From the NCBI GenBank assembly GCA_964452045.1, contig CAYVKM010000139.1:1-5923 (forward strand): a stretch of DNA of 5,923 nt. The letters run 5' to 3'. A model generated the notes under the pieces. That model was not told the DNA's origin, searched no databases, and worked only from the letters and a program-made list of their open reading frames with translations. Shown in pieces: positions 1-5,879 of this stretch (within the stretch, counting starts at the first letter, position 1; every line of letters begins with the position of its first letter). The DNA is from CAYVKM01 sp964452045 (lineage in GTDB: Bacteria > Calditrichota > Calditrichia > RBG-13-44-9). The translations under genes and the position numbers were made by a program.

Positions 1-20
1 TATTATTTATATTTAAACCA

Positions 21-305
21 ATGCAATTATTAAAACGAACTATATTCGTTGTACTGATTATTGCGTTTTCAGGAATTCAGTTTGCATCCTTTATTGATGA
101 CCCCCATCATTTTTTCGAGCCTGATCCCGATTGCTTCCTTTGTATGGTTTCGCAAACCTCGGTATATATTCATCATATTATCACTCTTGAATTTACCCCA
201 GATGTGATTATTTACGTTAGCGAGAACATATTAATTGAACCATACTCCCATCAATATTTCACAAATCTATCCACCCGGGCACCACCTTTATTAATGACTC
301 CTTAA
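21..305 (+). CDS. Small exported Cys/His protein, putative metal-handling (DUF2946-like)
   Basis: This is a 94-residue protein. Residues 1-23 are a basic start followed by a hydrophobic stretch, which reads as a signal peptide or N-terminal anchor, so the protein should be periplasmic. The mature part starts acidic and histidine-rich (D26, D27, H29, H30), followed by a C38-x-x-C41 pair, a second His pair (H51, H52), H77 and a C-terminal R86-A-P-P motif. Cys/His placement of this kind suits binding of a soft divalent metal. The CxxC plus terminal Arg-Ala/Gly-Pro-Pro layout recalls small DUF2946-type proteins, but that is family recollection, not a search result. It lies 117 nt upstream of a porin-like gene and a ZnuA/ZnuB pair, which suggests a zinc chaperone or sensor. 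No Shine-Dalgarno site is visible before the ATG, and any promoter lies outside the window. The CDS is probably real; its function is unknown. Confidence 0.7.
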   Translation: MQLLKRTIFVVLIIAFSGIQFASFIDDPHHFFEPDPDCFLCMVSQTSVYIHHIITLEFTPDVIIYVSENILIEPYSHQYFTNLSTRAPPLLMTP

Positions 306-422
306 ATTTACTTTTTATTTCAATTATTCAAATTATCTGCTATGCAAATATTCTATTTTTTCAATTGAATATTGCGTTATAGCTAAAATGAAATAATTCA
401 GCATATTCATTAGGAGCCCGTT
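306..422 (+). promoter_or_regulatory. Candidate promoter/operator region of the metal-uptake operon
   Basis: This AT-rich gap separates the small Cys/His gene from the porin-like gene. It holds a perfect 10-bp palindrome, TTCAATTGAA, at 360-369, and an imperfect one, TGAAATAATTCA, at 389-400. A Fur-family repressor such as Zur binds AT-rich dyads of this general type, and zinc uptake genes are commonly under Zur control. Neither dyad matches a Zur or Fur consensus I can name, and short dyads arise easily in AT-rich DNA. No convincing -35/-10 pair was found. The region ends with a good ribosome-binding site, AGGAG at 412-416, six bases before the next ATG. Confidence 0.3.
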
Positions 423-1583
423 ATGAAATATTATTGTTATTGGCTAATCATATTTAGTCAAATCTTAATAATGGGGGGTGCCATTTTTGCTCAAACCGAT
501 TCCGATGCCTCAGCCACAGGAATAAGCAGAGCCTTTAATCCGGCGATCAGTGTCAATGCACTATTTAGTGGGATGGGTTCTGTAAAGGAAAAACCTTTGT
601 GGGAAAAATTCGGAGCATCGCCCGGTTTTCACTTGCAGGCCGCTGATATTGAAATCACCTCAAATGTTGATGTTTATTTGCAGGCAAAAATTGTACTCGG
701 CGGGGGCGAAGATGAAGCGCTCGGTGTTGAAGAAGCATATCTAACAACATTACGCATGCCTATTCCCGTTACCCTAAGAGGTGGAATGATGTTAAATACC
801 TTTGGACGATATAATTTATATCATATTCATCACATGGCTTTTGCAGAGAATCCCCTCATCCTAAATCAGGTGTTTGGTCCCAAATTAAGAGAAGTAGGAC
901 TGGAAGCATCATATTTATTACCGCTTCCCTGGTATTCTGATTTACTCTTAGGCGTTTTCAATGGCAATAATTCACTTTTATTTAACAGCGAAAAACAGAA
1001 TGATTTTGGGTATCTTGCTCACTTTGATAATTTTTGGGATTTAAGCACTGAAACCACCTGGCGTCTGGGAGGTTCAGTTGCTACCGGGAATAAAGGGAAA
1101 AGTTATGCTCAAGACATTCCGTTTGATTCCACTATAAACAAAATTTCATCTTTAACCTGGGGTATTGATTTTCATTTAAAATGGAAACCCTCGCAATATG
1201 GCCGATATCGATCATTTGTGTTTGAAGGCGAATATGTCAATTCGACCTTAAATATTGATCAGCATAGAACCGATCCATTGCATGGCTTTAATGTTCAAGG
1301 CCTCTATCAATTTGCCTTACGATGGTGGATTCAAGGCCGGTATGAACAATTTAGCCGGGCTAAAGAATTGAATTATTATTTTTATAATCCCGATGGCTTT
1401 GAGATTGATCCGCTTAAAAACTTTTCCGGTAATCGAGTGAGTTTTGCACTTGCCTATGTTCCAACAGAATTTAGCGCTTACCGTTTACAATACAATGTGA
1501 TGGAATTTAACAAATCAAAGGAGCAGCAAATAATATTACAGGTTAACATAACCCTTGGAAGCCATCCGGCACATAAATATTAA
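423..1583 (+). CDS. Porin-like outer-membrane protein, putative zinc channel
   Basis: This is a 386-residue protein with a signal peptide (about residues 1-24, ending AIFAQ before a Thr/Asp/Ser-rich stretch). The rest has alternating polar and hydrophobic, aromatic-rich segments typical of beta strands, for example around 242-256, 264-276, 291-310, 336-346 and 351-378, and it ends in Tyr. This predicts an outer-membrane beta-barrel. There is no TonB box or plug domain, and it is too short for a TonB-dependent receptor, so it would act as a porin-like channel. Residues 127-137 carry an FGRYN segment followed by H134-x-H136-H137, and the C-terminus has H381-P-A-H384 next to the terminal aromatic; both could bind metal. 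A gene for a ZnuA-type protein starts 12 nt downstream, so the substrate is probably zinc. AGGAG lies six bases before the ATG. The barrel call is fairly sure, the zinc role is inferred from context, and I recognise no named family. Confidence 0.8.
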   Translation: MKYYCYWLIIFSQILIMGGAIFAQTDSDASATGISRAFNPAISVNALFSGMGSVKEKPLWEKFGASPGFHLQAADIEITSNVDVYLQAKIVLGGGEDEALGVEEAYLTTLRMPIPVTLRGGMMLNTFGRYNLYHIHHMAFAENPLILNQVFGPKLREVGLEASYLLPLPWYSDLLLGVFNGNNSLLFNSEKQNDFGYLAHFDNFWDLSTETTWRLGGSVATGNKGKSYAQDIPFDSTINKISSLTWGIDFHLKWKPSQYGRYRSFVFEGEYVNSTLNIDQHRTDPLHGFNVQGLYQFALRWWIQGRYEQFSRAKELNYYFYNPDGFEIDPLKNFSGNRVSFALAYVPTEFSAYRLQYNVMEFNKSKEQQIILQVNITLGSHPAHKY

Positions 1584-1595
1584 GGAGAAAAACAA

Positions 1596-2582
1596 ATGAA
1601 ATTCACAATTAAAAGCTTTGTTTTAGGTTTCATCATCTTATTTCTAGGACTTGGGCATTCGAAGGCTGATAAATTGAACATCGTGAGTACCTTGCCCAGT
1701 TTGGAATCCATTACTAAAAGCATTGGCGGTGATTATGTAAATGTTTATAGTATTACCCGTGGTTCTCAAGATGCCCATTATATTGAAGCAAAACCCAGTT
1801 ATATGGTCAAATTGAATAAAGCTGATTTACTTATTTATTCCGGTCTGGAACTTGAGATTGGCTGGCTGCCACTTCTTATACAGGGCGCCAGAAATAATAA
1901 GGTGACAGTGGGCTCTAAGGGAAACTTAAATGCTGCCACTGCTATATCAATACAAAGCATACTGGAAAAGCCTCATGGTGAGGTTGACCGCAGTATGGGT
2001 GATGTGCATCCCAGCGGTAATCCACATTATCTCCTAAATCCTTATAATGGTCTATTTGTAGCCGAACATATTGCCGAAAGAATTAAAACCTTGGATCCGG
2101 AACATAAAGATCAGTATGACCTGAACTTATTACAATTCAAAAAAATTCTAAATAGTAAGATAGAAGAATTGGAAAACAAAGCATCACATTTACAGAATCA
2201 GGAGATTATCTGTTATCATGTGCACTGGAGCTATTTATTGAATTGGTTGAAAATAAAACAAGTAGGTTTCATTGAACTTCGCCCGGGAATTCCCCCGACA
2301 CCAAAACACAAGCAGGAAATTATAGAATTAATAAAAGAAAAAGAGATTAAAGTTGTTATTGTCTCATCATGGAAAGAACCAACTAAAGCCAGGGAAGTTG
2401 CCAATGCTGCGGGCGCTAAATTACTTATTCTGCCTGGAGAAGTAAAGGCCATGAAAGGATCCGATAACTATATTGAATGGATAGACTACATGGTCACTCA
2501 ACTGTCGGAAGCATATGATTCAAATCTAGGTCCCAAACAAGAACGTGTTAGACAACATGAAAGGAAGCGAGGAAAGCAATGA
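1596..2582 (+). CDS. znuA: Metal ABC transporter substrate-binding protein (ZnuA/TroA family)
   Basis: This 328-residue periplasmic protein binds a divalent metal, most likely Zn2+ (Mn2+ is possible), and delivers it to the ABC permease encoded next. A signal peptide covers about residues 1-24. The two-lobed cluster A-I fold is marked by H61 (HYIEAKPS), H144 in NPHYLLNP, H208 in YHVHW and the PGIPPTPKH segment at 230-238, which is typical of one TroA subgroup. H61, H144 and H208 match the usual three His ligands. The fourth, normally Asp or Glu near residue 280, may be E282. The His-rich loop of classical ZnuA is short here, with H127 and H138 the main extra histidines. A basic tail (313-328) follows the last helix. 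AAGGAG overlaps the upstream stop codon and sits eight bases before the ATG. The stop overlaps the permease start by 4 nt, implying coupled translation. Family assignment is strong; the metal is inferred. Confidence 0.92.
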   Translation: MKFTIKSFVLGFIILFLGLGHSKADKLNIVSTLPSLESITKSIGGDYVNVYSITRGSQDAHYIEAKPSYMVKLNKADLLIYSGLELEIGWLPLLIQGARNNKVTVGSKGNLNAATAISIQSILEKPHGEVDRSMGDVHPSGNPHYLLNPYNGLFVAEHIAERIKTLDPEHKDQYDLNLLQFKKILNSKIEELENKASHLQNQEIICYHVHWSYLLNWLKIKQVGFIELRPGIPPTPKHKQEIIELIKEKEIKVVIVSSWKEPTKAREVANAAGAKLLILPGEVKAMKGSDNYIEWIDYMVTQLSEAYDSNLGPKQERVRQHERKRGKQ

Positions 2583-3412
2583 TTAATGTTATCACTTTTA
2601 TGGCACCAGCTATATGTATGTGTATTATTCTTGTAGGCATATGTGGTTATGTCGGAATTCATGTCGTGATGCGTGAAGTTATATTTATTGATATCGCTCT
2701 CGCGCAGATAGCTGCATTAGGTGTTTCCTTTGGCATGTTTTTCGGACTCGAACCTTCTGATCCTTATATTTTTATAATATCATTGCTCTGTACATTACTT
2801 GCCGCATTTTTACTTTCTCTAACTCAAAGACTACGAAGCCAGGTACCACAGGAAGCGTTTATTGGTATTCTATATGCGATGGGAGCAGCTGCTGTGCTAT
2901 TAACAGGTGACCGTTTGCCGCATGGTTCCGAGCAGGTGCACGATTTAATGATGGGACATTTGTTGTGGGTAAACTGGAATGAAGTTATTATTTATCTAGT
3001 CATTTATCTTACCCTGGGAATACTTTACTTTCTCCTTCACGGTCGTTTACTTAACATCAGTCTTGTGCAAAAAAGTAATAAAAATAATTATCAAAAAATA
3101 ATATTATGGGATTTCGTTTTTTATGCTCTTTTGGGTATTTTAGTAACCTTTGCTGTGCGTGTTGCTGGTGTACTGCTAGTATTTGGATTTCTGATTGTTC
3201 CAGCTGTTATTGGGACGTTGTTAGGAAAATCATTTTCATCAAGATTAAGCATCGGATGGATTACAGGAGTATTGGTTAGTTTAATCGGTAGTTATTTATC
3301 CTATAGTCTGGACTTCCCAACTGGTGGTATGGTGGTTATAACCCTTGGTATAGGCCTGTTTATGGTAACGATTATAAAAGGTACCCAAATTTGGTTAGGA
3401 AGAATTTCATGA
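2579..3412 (+). CDS. znuB: Metal ABC transporter permease (ZnuB/TroC, ABC-3 family)
   Basis: This 277-residue integral inner-membrane protein forms the zinc (or manganese) translocation path together with the upstream binding protein. Hydrophobic segments at roughly 8-28, 36-56, 62-82, 94-109, 134-154, 176-196, 198-217, 225-243 and 247-265 give about eight or nine helices, as usual for ABC-3 permeases. Family hallmarks are the REVIFIDIALAQIAALG stretch (32-48), the RVAGVLLVFGFLIVPA stretch (194-209) and DFPTGG near 245-250. The length is normal and the frame is intact. The ATG overlaps the binding-protein stop (ATGA), and GAGG lies six bases before it inside the preceding gene. No ATPase gene follows: the next 229 bases are non-coding and hold a terminator-like hairpin, so the ATP-binding subunit must come from elsewhere. 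Permease identity is strong; zinc as substrate is inferred from the locus. Confidence 0.92.
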   Translation: MINVITFMAPAICMCIILVGICGYVGIHVVMREVIFIDIALAQIAALGVSFGMFFGLEPSDPYIFIISLLCTLLAAFLLSLTQRLRSQVPQEAFIGILYAMGAAAVLLTGDRLPHGSEQVHDLMMGHLLWVNWNEVIIYLVIYLTLGILYFLLHGRLLNISLVQKSNKNNYQKIILWDFVFYALLGILVTFAVRVAGVLLVFGFLIVPAVIGTLLGKSFSSRLSIGWITGVLVSLIGSYLSYSLDFPTGGMVVITLGIGLFMVTIIKGTQIWLGRIS

Positions 3413-3438
3413 TGCGATATTTTTATTAATTGATATGG

Positions 3439-3459
3439 TATTTGTACATTATACAAATA
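3439..3459. repeat. Inverted repeat, 8-bp arms with 5-nt spacer
   Basis: TATTTGTA (3439-3446) and TACAAATA (3452-3459) are perfect reverse complements around CATTA. It lies 27 bases past the permease stop. It is AT-rich and lacks a T-run, so it is a poor terminator on its own. It could be a protein-binding dyad or part of the structure formed with the longer stem that starts at its right edge. No function can be assigned. Confidence 0.45.
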
Positions 3460-3507
3460 TTTACTGGAGCAAAATACATTTTAATTACTGATTTTGCTCC
3501 AGTAAAT
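3459..3507. repeat. Perfect 17-bp inverted repeat with 15-nt loop
   Basis: ATTTACTGGAGCAAAAT (3459-3475) is the exact reverse complement of 3491-3507, separated by 15 bases. A perfect 17-bp match is very unlikely by chance, so the stem is real. It begins 47 bases after the permease stop and would form a stable RNA hairpin at the end of the operon transcript, where it may stabilise the 3' end or assist termination. It has no clean T-run after the right arm on the plus strand, so it is not a standard rho-independent terminator. A small mobile repeat unit is an alternative, but no second copy occurs in the window. Confidence 0.6.
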
Positions 3508-3531
3508 TAAGACTTTGTAACATCATATAAT

Positions 3532-3567
3532 AGAGCCCAGATCAATTCTGATCAACGGGACTCTTTT
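3532..3567 (+). terminator. Rho-independent terminator after the metal-uptake operon
   Basis: AGAGCCC (3532-3538) pairs with GGG-a-CTCT (3557-3564, one bulged A). After a small internal loop, GATCA (3540-3544) pairs with TGATC (3549-3553) around a four-base ATTC loop. The stem is followed directly by a T-run that ends at 3567. This is a plausible intrinsic terminator for plus-strand transcription arriving from the permease gene 120 bases upstream. On the minus strand the far side is only moderately T-rich, so bidirectional use for the DUF1028 gene is possible but weaker. Confidence 0.6.
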
Positions 3568-3641
3568 GGCAGGTGATAATATCTGGTTGAGTTATGTCAA
3601 ACAACTTATATATAACTAGTCTTTAGACTACGATCTTTATA

Positions 3642-4652
3642 TTATTTGATCAGTTTTTTAAACTCATCATCATCTCTTAAACTGGATAAATCCTCATCCA
3701 CCGAGGCCTGCTTTTTTAATTTGGGATTCAACTCTATGGCTTTTTTTAGGGATTCCAGGGCCAGTTTTTTCTCTCCGGCCGCCAGACGAATAACTGCATA
3801 GTCATAATGAACTTCCGCCATATCCGGAGCCAGGGTTACTGCTCTTTCCATGTAGGGGAGGGCAGCCTGATATTCTTTTTCGGTAAATAGTGTCCAGCCC
3901 TCATTCCAGGCATAATTCATCTGGGCAATTTTCAATAATCGTCCCAATTCCATGAACGGTTGTGGGTGGTCATCCACCCGGATATCAATTGCCCGGTCAG
4001 TATAACCACCATAACCGGCATTCTCCTTGACCACCAACAAGGCAGCTGATTGTTTACCGCGGGAATCTCCCCCTTTATTATTTCCAGCCAATAGGGCATT
4101 ATACAAACGATCTGCCAATGTCCCTTTGTTTTCACTCTCCAGAAAACTCTTCTCCATGGCAATGACCACATCTTCACCGGTCAGAATATTTCCCTGGATC
4201 GCATAATTGGGCCCGCTTCGTCCCCCGGCCCAGGCAATACAGTTTTCTCCGGTATAAGTAACGGAACTCCCATCTGCCGAAACAATACCCACCTGTCTCT
4301 GGGTAGGATTGTCGTCGTCCCGGAGGAGAACCTTCATGACTTCATCCGGGGTTAAACCCATATCCAGCAAATCAAGACCCCGCCAGCCGAAACTGGTGTT
4401 GGCAAATGATTGAGTTGCGATGGCACCAACATCCGCATTTGCCCATGGCACCACATTACCTACCGCAAAGAAGCGGGAGGCCACGGCCAATTCTCCTGCG
4501 GTTGAATCCCTGGCAACAATAGAAAAGGTAGAGATCAATTCATTGGGTCGAAAATTACTATCCTGGGAAAGAGAAAGGTTTGATGAAAGAATAAATATTG
4601 CCAGGCAGAAAGAAAAGTAAAGACCGGAAAAACTTCTTAAAAATTTTACCAT
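3642..4652 (-). CDS. Exported DUF1028 (Ntn-hydrolase-like) protein with C-terminal TPR repeats
   Basis: From the ATG at 4652 this is 336 residues. AAGGAG seven bases upstream, plus an N-terminus (MVKFLRSF then a hydrophobic run to about 29) that forms a clean signal peptide, favour this start over an ATG 22 codons earlier that would bury the signal. Residues 41-236 match DUF1028: STFSIVARD at 41-49, GELAVASRFFAVG at 53-65, the VPWANADVGAIATQSFAN segment (68-85), and GDSRGKQSAALLVV at 195-208. DUF1028 has an Ntn-hydrolase-like fold, but its substrate is unknown. Residues about 248-277 and 279-311 are two TPR units (AWNEGWTLFTEKEYQAAL; VHYDYAVIRLAAGEKKLAL), capped by a DLSSLRDDDEFKKL segment. 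The protein is probably periplasmic or secreted, with the TPR part binding a partner. It is a single gene convergent with the metal operon. Its base composition appears higher in GC than the metal genes. Family call strong; function unknown. Confidence 0.88.
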   Translation of the reverse strand: MVKFLRSFSGLYFSFCLAIFILSSNLSLSQDSNFRPNELISTFSIVARDSTAGELAVASRFFAVGNVVPWANADVGAIATQSFANTSFGWRGLDLLDMGLTPDEVMKVLLRDDDNPTQRQVGIVSADGSSVTYTGENCIAWAGGRSGPNYAIQGNILTGEDVVIAMEKSFLESENKGTLADRLYNALLAGNNKGGDSRGKQSAALLVVKENAGYGGYTDRAIDIRVDDHPQPFMELGRLLKIAQMNYAWNEGWTLFTEKEYQAALPYMERAVTLAPDMAEVHYDYAVIRLAAGEKKLALESLKKAIELNPKLKKQASVDEDLSSLRDDDEFKKLIK

Positions 4653-4659
4653 AATATTT

Positions 4660-4665
4660 CTCCTT
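4660..4665 (-). promoter_or_regulatory. Ribosome-binding site that fixes the DUF1028 gene start
   Basis: Read on the minus strand this is AAGGAG with a seven-base spacer to the ATG at 4652. It is a near-ideal Shine-Dalgarno site and lies inside the longer reading frame that opens at 4718, so it argues that the first 22 codons of that frame are not translated. Confidence 0.8.
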
Positions 4666-4879
4666 AAGTATGTTATTTGAAATTCTCGGTCAAAGACAAA
4701 AATCAACTGTCCGCTCATAGAATTTCAGCAAAAAAGGGATGAGAATAGGCTTTTGTTGACCACAGTCAAAGGAATGTCTCTGAAAATTATCTTGCATTCT
4801 TGCGTCATTTCCATTATTATTTGCACTATTTTTTTCCGGACGTAATATACACTCTATTGTGGAATAACAGAAAACTAAA
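4666..4879. promoter_or_regulatory. Divergent intergenic region with candidate promoters
   Basis: This stretch separates the minus-strand DUF1028 gene from the plus-strand phosphoesterase and should hold both promoters. For the plus strand, TTGCAT (4792-4797) and TATTAT (4815-4820) are 17 bases apart. A second pair, TTGCAC (4821-4826) and TAATAT (4843-4848), is 16 bases apart. Both resemble sigma-70 elements only moderately. An inverted repeat, TTGAC-CACA-GTCAA (4756-4769), sits between the genes and could be an operator. No clear minus-strand promoter was found. The 79-residue minus-strand frame crossing this region is not convincing as a gene. Confidence 0.3.
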
Positions 4880-5842
4880 ATGTCGCCAATTTTTGAGAAA
4901 ATATATCGCTTTTTAAAAAGTGAGAACAATTATCTGATCACCTCGCACATTAATGCGGATGGGGATGCCTTTGCCTCGCTTTTGGCGATTGCCTACCTGC
5001 TAGAGCGCTGGCAAAAATCATATCAGATCATTATTCAGGATACCAAAGTGGATGATAAATATTCCTTCATGTGGGGTGTGGAGCGGATTCAAGCTTACCA
5101 TCCGGACATGAAAGCTGAATTCCTGGCAGCAATTGTGCTGGATGTGCCGAGCCGGAAAAGAATAGGAGAACCAGCTAAACTTTTACCCGATCGGTCGAAA
5201 TGCATCAAAATTGATCATCATCCGGTGGAGGAAGATTTTTCGGAAATTTCCCTGGTAGATGTGCAGGCCAGTTCTACCAGCCAGCTGGTCTATGAAGTCA
5301 TAAATTCGGTAAATGAACCACTTGATCCCGATTTGGCAAATTTAATTTTTGCCGGGATAATGTACGATACCGGGAGATTTTCCTTCTCCAATACCAGGAG
5401 AAGAGATTTTGAAATTGCCGCACAACTGTTGGAACACCAGGTGAAACCCAGTTTTATTTCCAATCAACTGTTTTTTAACAATTCCTTCGATTCCATGAAA
5501 ATCCTGGGCTATGCCCTTGAGCACATGAAATCGTACCTGGATGGCAGATTAGCGGTGATTTATTTGCCGTACGAGGTAATGCAAAAAAACAATCATGCTG
5601 AAATAGAAGAACTGGCTAATTACAGTGTTGCCATCAAAAATGTGGAGGTTGGATTGTTTATCCGGGAGGTCCAGCCCAATTTCTTTAAAGTCAGTTTTCG
5701 TTCCAAAGGTCGGGTAAACGTTAACACCATTGCCAGGGCTTTTGACGGTGGGGGACATCTACATGCGGCAGGGGCCAGATTTTCTGGTAAATTTGACGAT
5801 CTGCAAAGGAAATTAATCGCCGAAGTTGAGAAATATCTTTAA
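4880..5842 (+). CDS. nrnA: DHH/DHHA1 phosphoesterase, NrnA-type oligoribonuclease/pAp phosphatase
   Basis: This 320-residue cytoplasmic protein has the usual NrnA length and layout. The DHH domain carries H23-x-N-x-D27-x-D29 (motif I), D88 in IVLDVPSRKRIG (motif II), D112-H113-H114 (motif III) and D163 in IMYDTGRFSFSNT (motif IV). These are the Mn2+-binding catalytic residues of the family, and all are present. The C-terminal DHHA1 domain (about 220-320) ends with the substrate-binding GGGH segment at 290-293 followed by AAG. Family members degrade short RNA oligonucleotides (nanoRNA) or c-di-nucleotide products and dephosphorylate 3'-phosphoadenosine 5'-phosphate to AMP; which activity dominates here cannot be read from sequence. 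An in-frame stop lies five codons before the ATG, and motif I begins at residue 23, so this start is the only sensible one. Shine-Dalgarno is weak (GGAA about 16 bases upstream). It appears monocistronic on its left side. Confidence 0.9.
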   Translation: MSPIFEKIYRFLKSENNYLITSHINADGDAFASLLAIAYLLERWQKSYQIIIQDTKVDDKYSFMWGVERIQAYHPDMKAEFLAAIVLDVPSRKRIGEPAKLLPDRSKCIKIDHHPVEEDFSEISLVDVQASSTSQLVYEVINSVNEPLDPDLANLIFAGIMYDTGRFSFSNTRRRDFEIAAQLLEHQVKPSFISNQLFFNNSFDSMKILGYALEHMKSYLDGRLAVIYLPYEVMQKNNHAEIEELANYSVAIKNVEVGLFIREVQPNFFKVSFRSKGRVNVNTIARAFDGGGHLHAAGARFSGKFDDLQRKLIAEVEKYL

Positions 5843-5879
5843 TTTATCCCTTCTCATAATATTTATAAAAAATTTAAAT

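Noticed and set aside
423..1583. Barrel protein as a TonB-dependent receptor
   Set aside because: It is far too short, with no TonB box or plug domain visible.
2231..2452. 73-residue minus-strand frame inside the binding-protein gene
   Set aside because: It is antisense to a well-supported gene and shows no domain or signal of its own.
3617..3630. Small hairpin TAGTCT-TT-AGACTA just past the DUF1028 stop as a terminator
   Set aside because: The stem is only five or six AT-rich pairs with a tiny loop and no T-run on the minus strand, so it is too weak to call.
3932..4177. 81-residue minus-strand frame within the DUF1028 gene
   Set aside because: It is another frame of the same strand as a conserved domain, Trp-rich and without family resemblance.
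4420..4620. 66-residue plus-strand frame antisense to the DUF1028 N-terminus
   Set aside because: It is fully antisense to conserved coding sequence and has no recognisable domain.
4653..4718. N-terminal extension of the DUF1028 protein by 22 codons
   Set aside because: It would bury the signal peptide, while a strong AAGGAG site inside the extension supports the ATG at 4652.
4690..4929. 79-residue minus-strand reading frame across the divergent region
   Set aside because: It overlaps the starts of the phosphoesterase and the long DUF1028 frame, has no recognisable domain, and would occupy the promoter region.
5342..5758. Two short minus-strand frames inside the phosphoesterase gene
   Set aside because: Both are antisense to DHH/DHHA1 motifs and look like chance frames.
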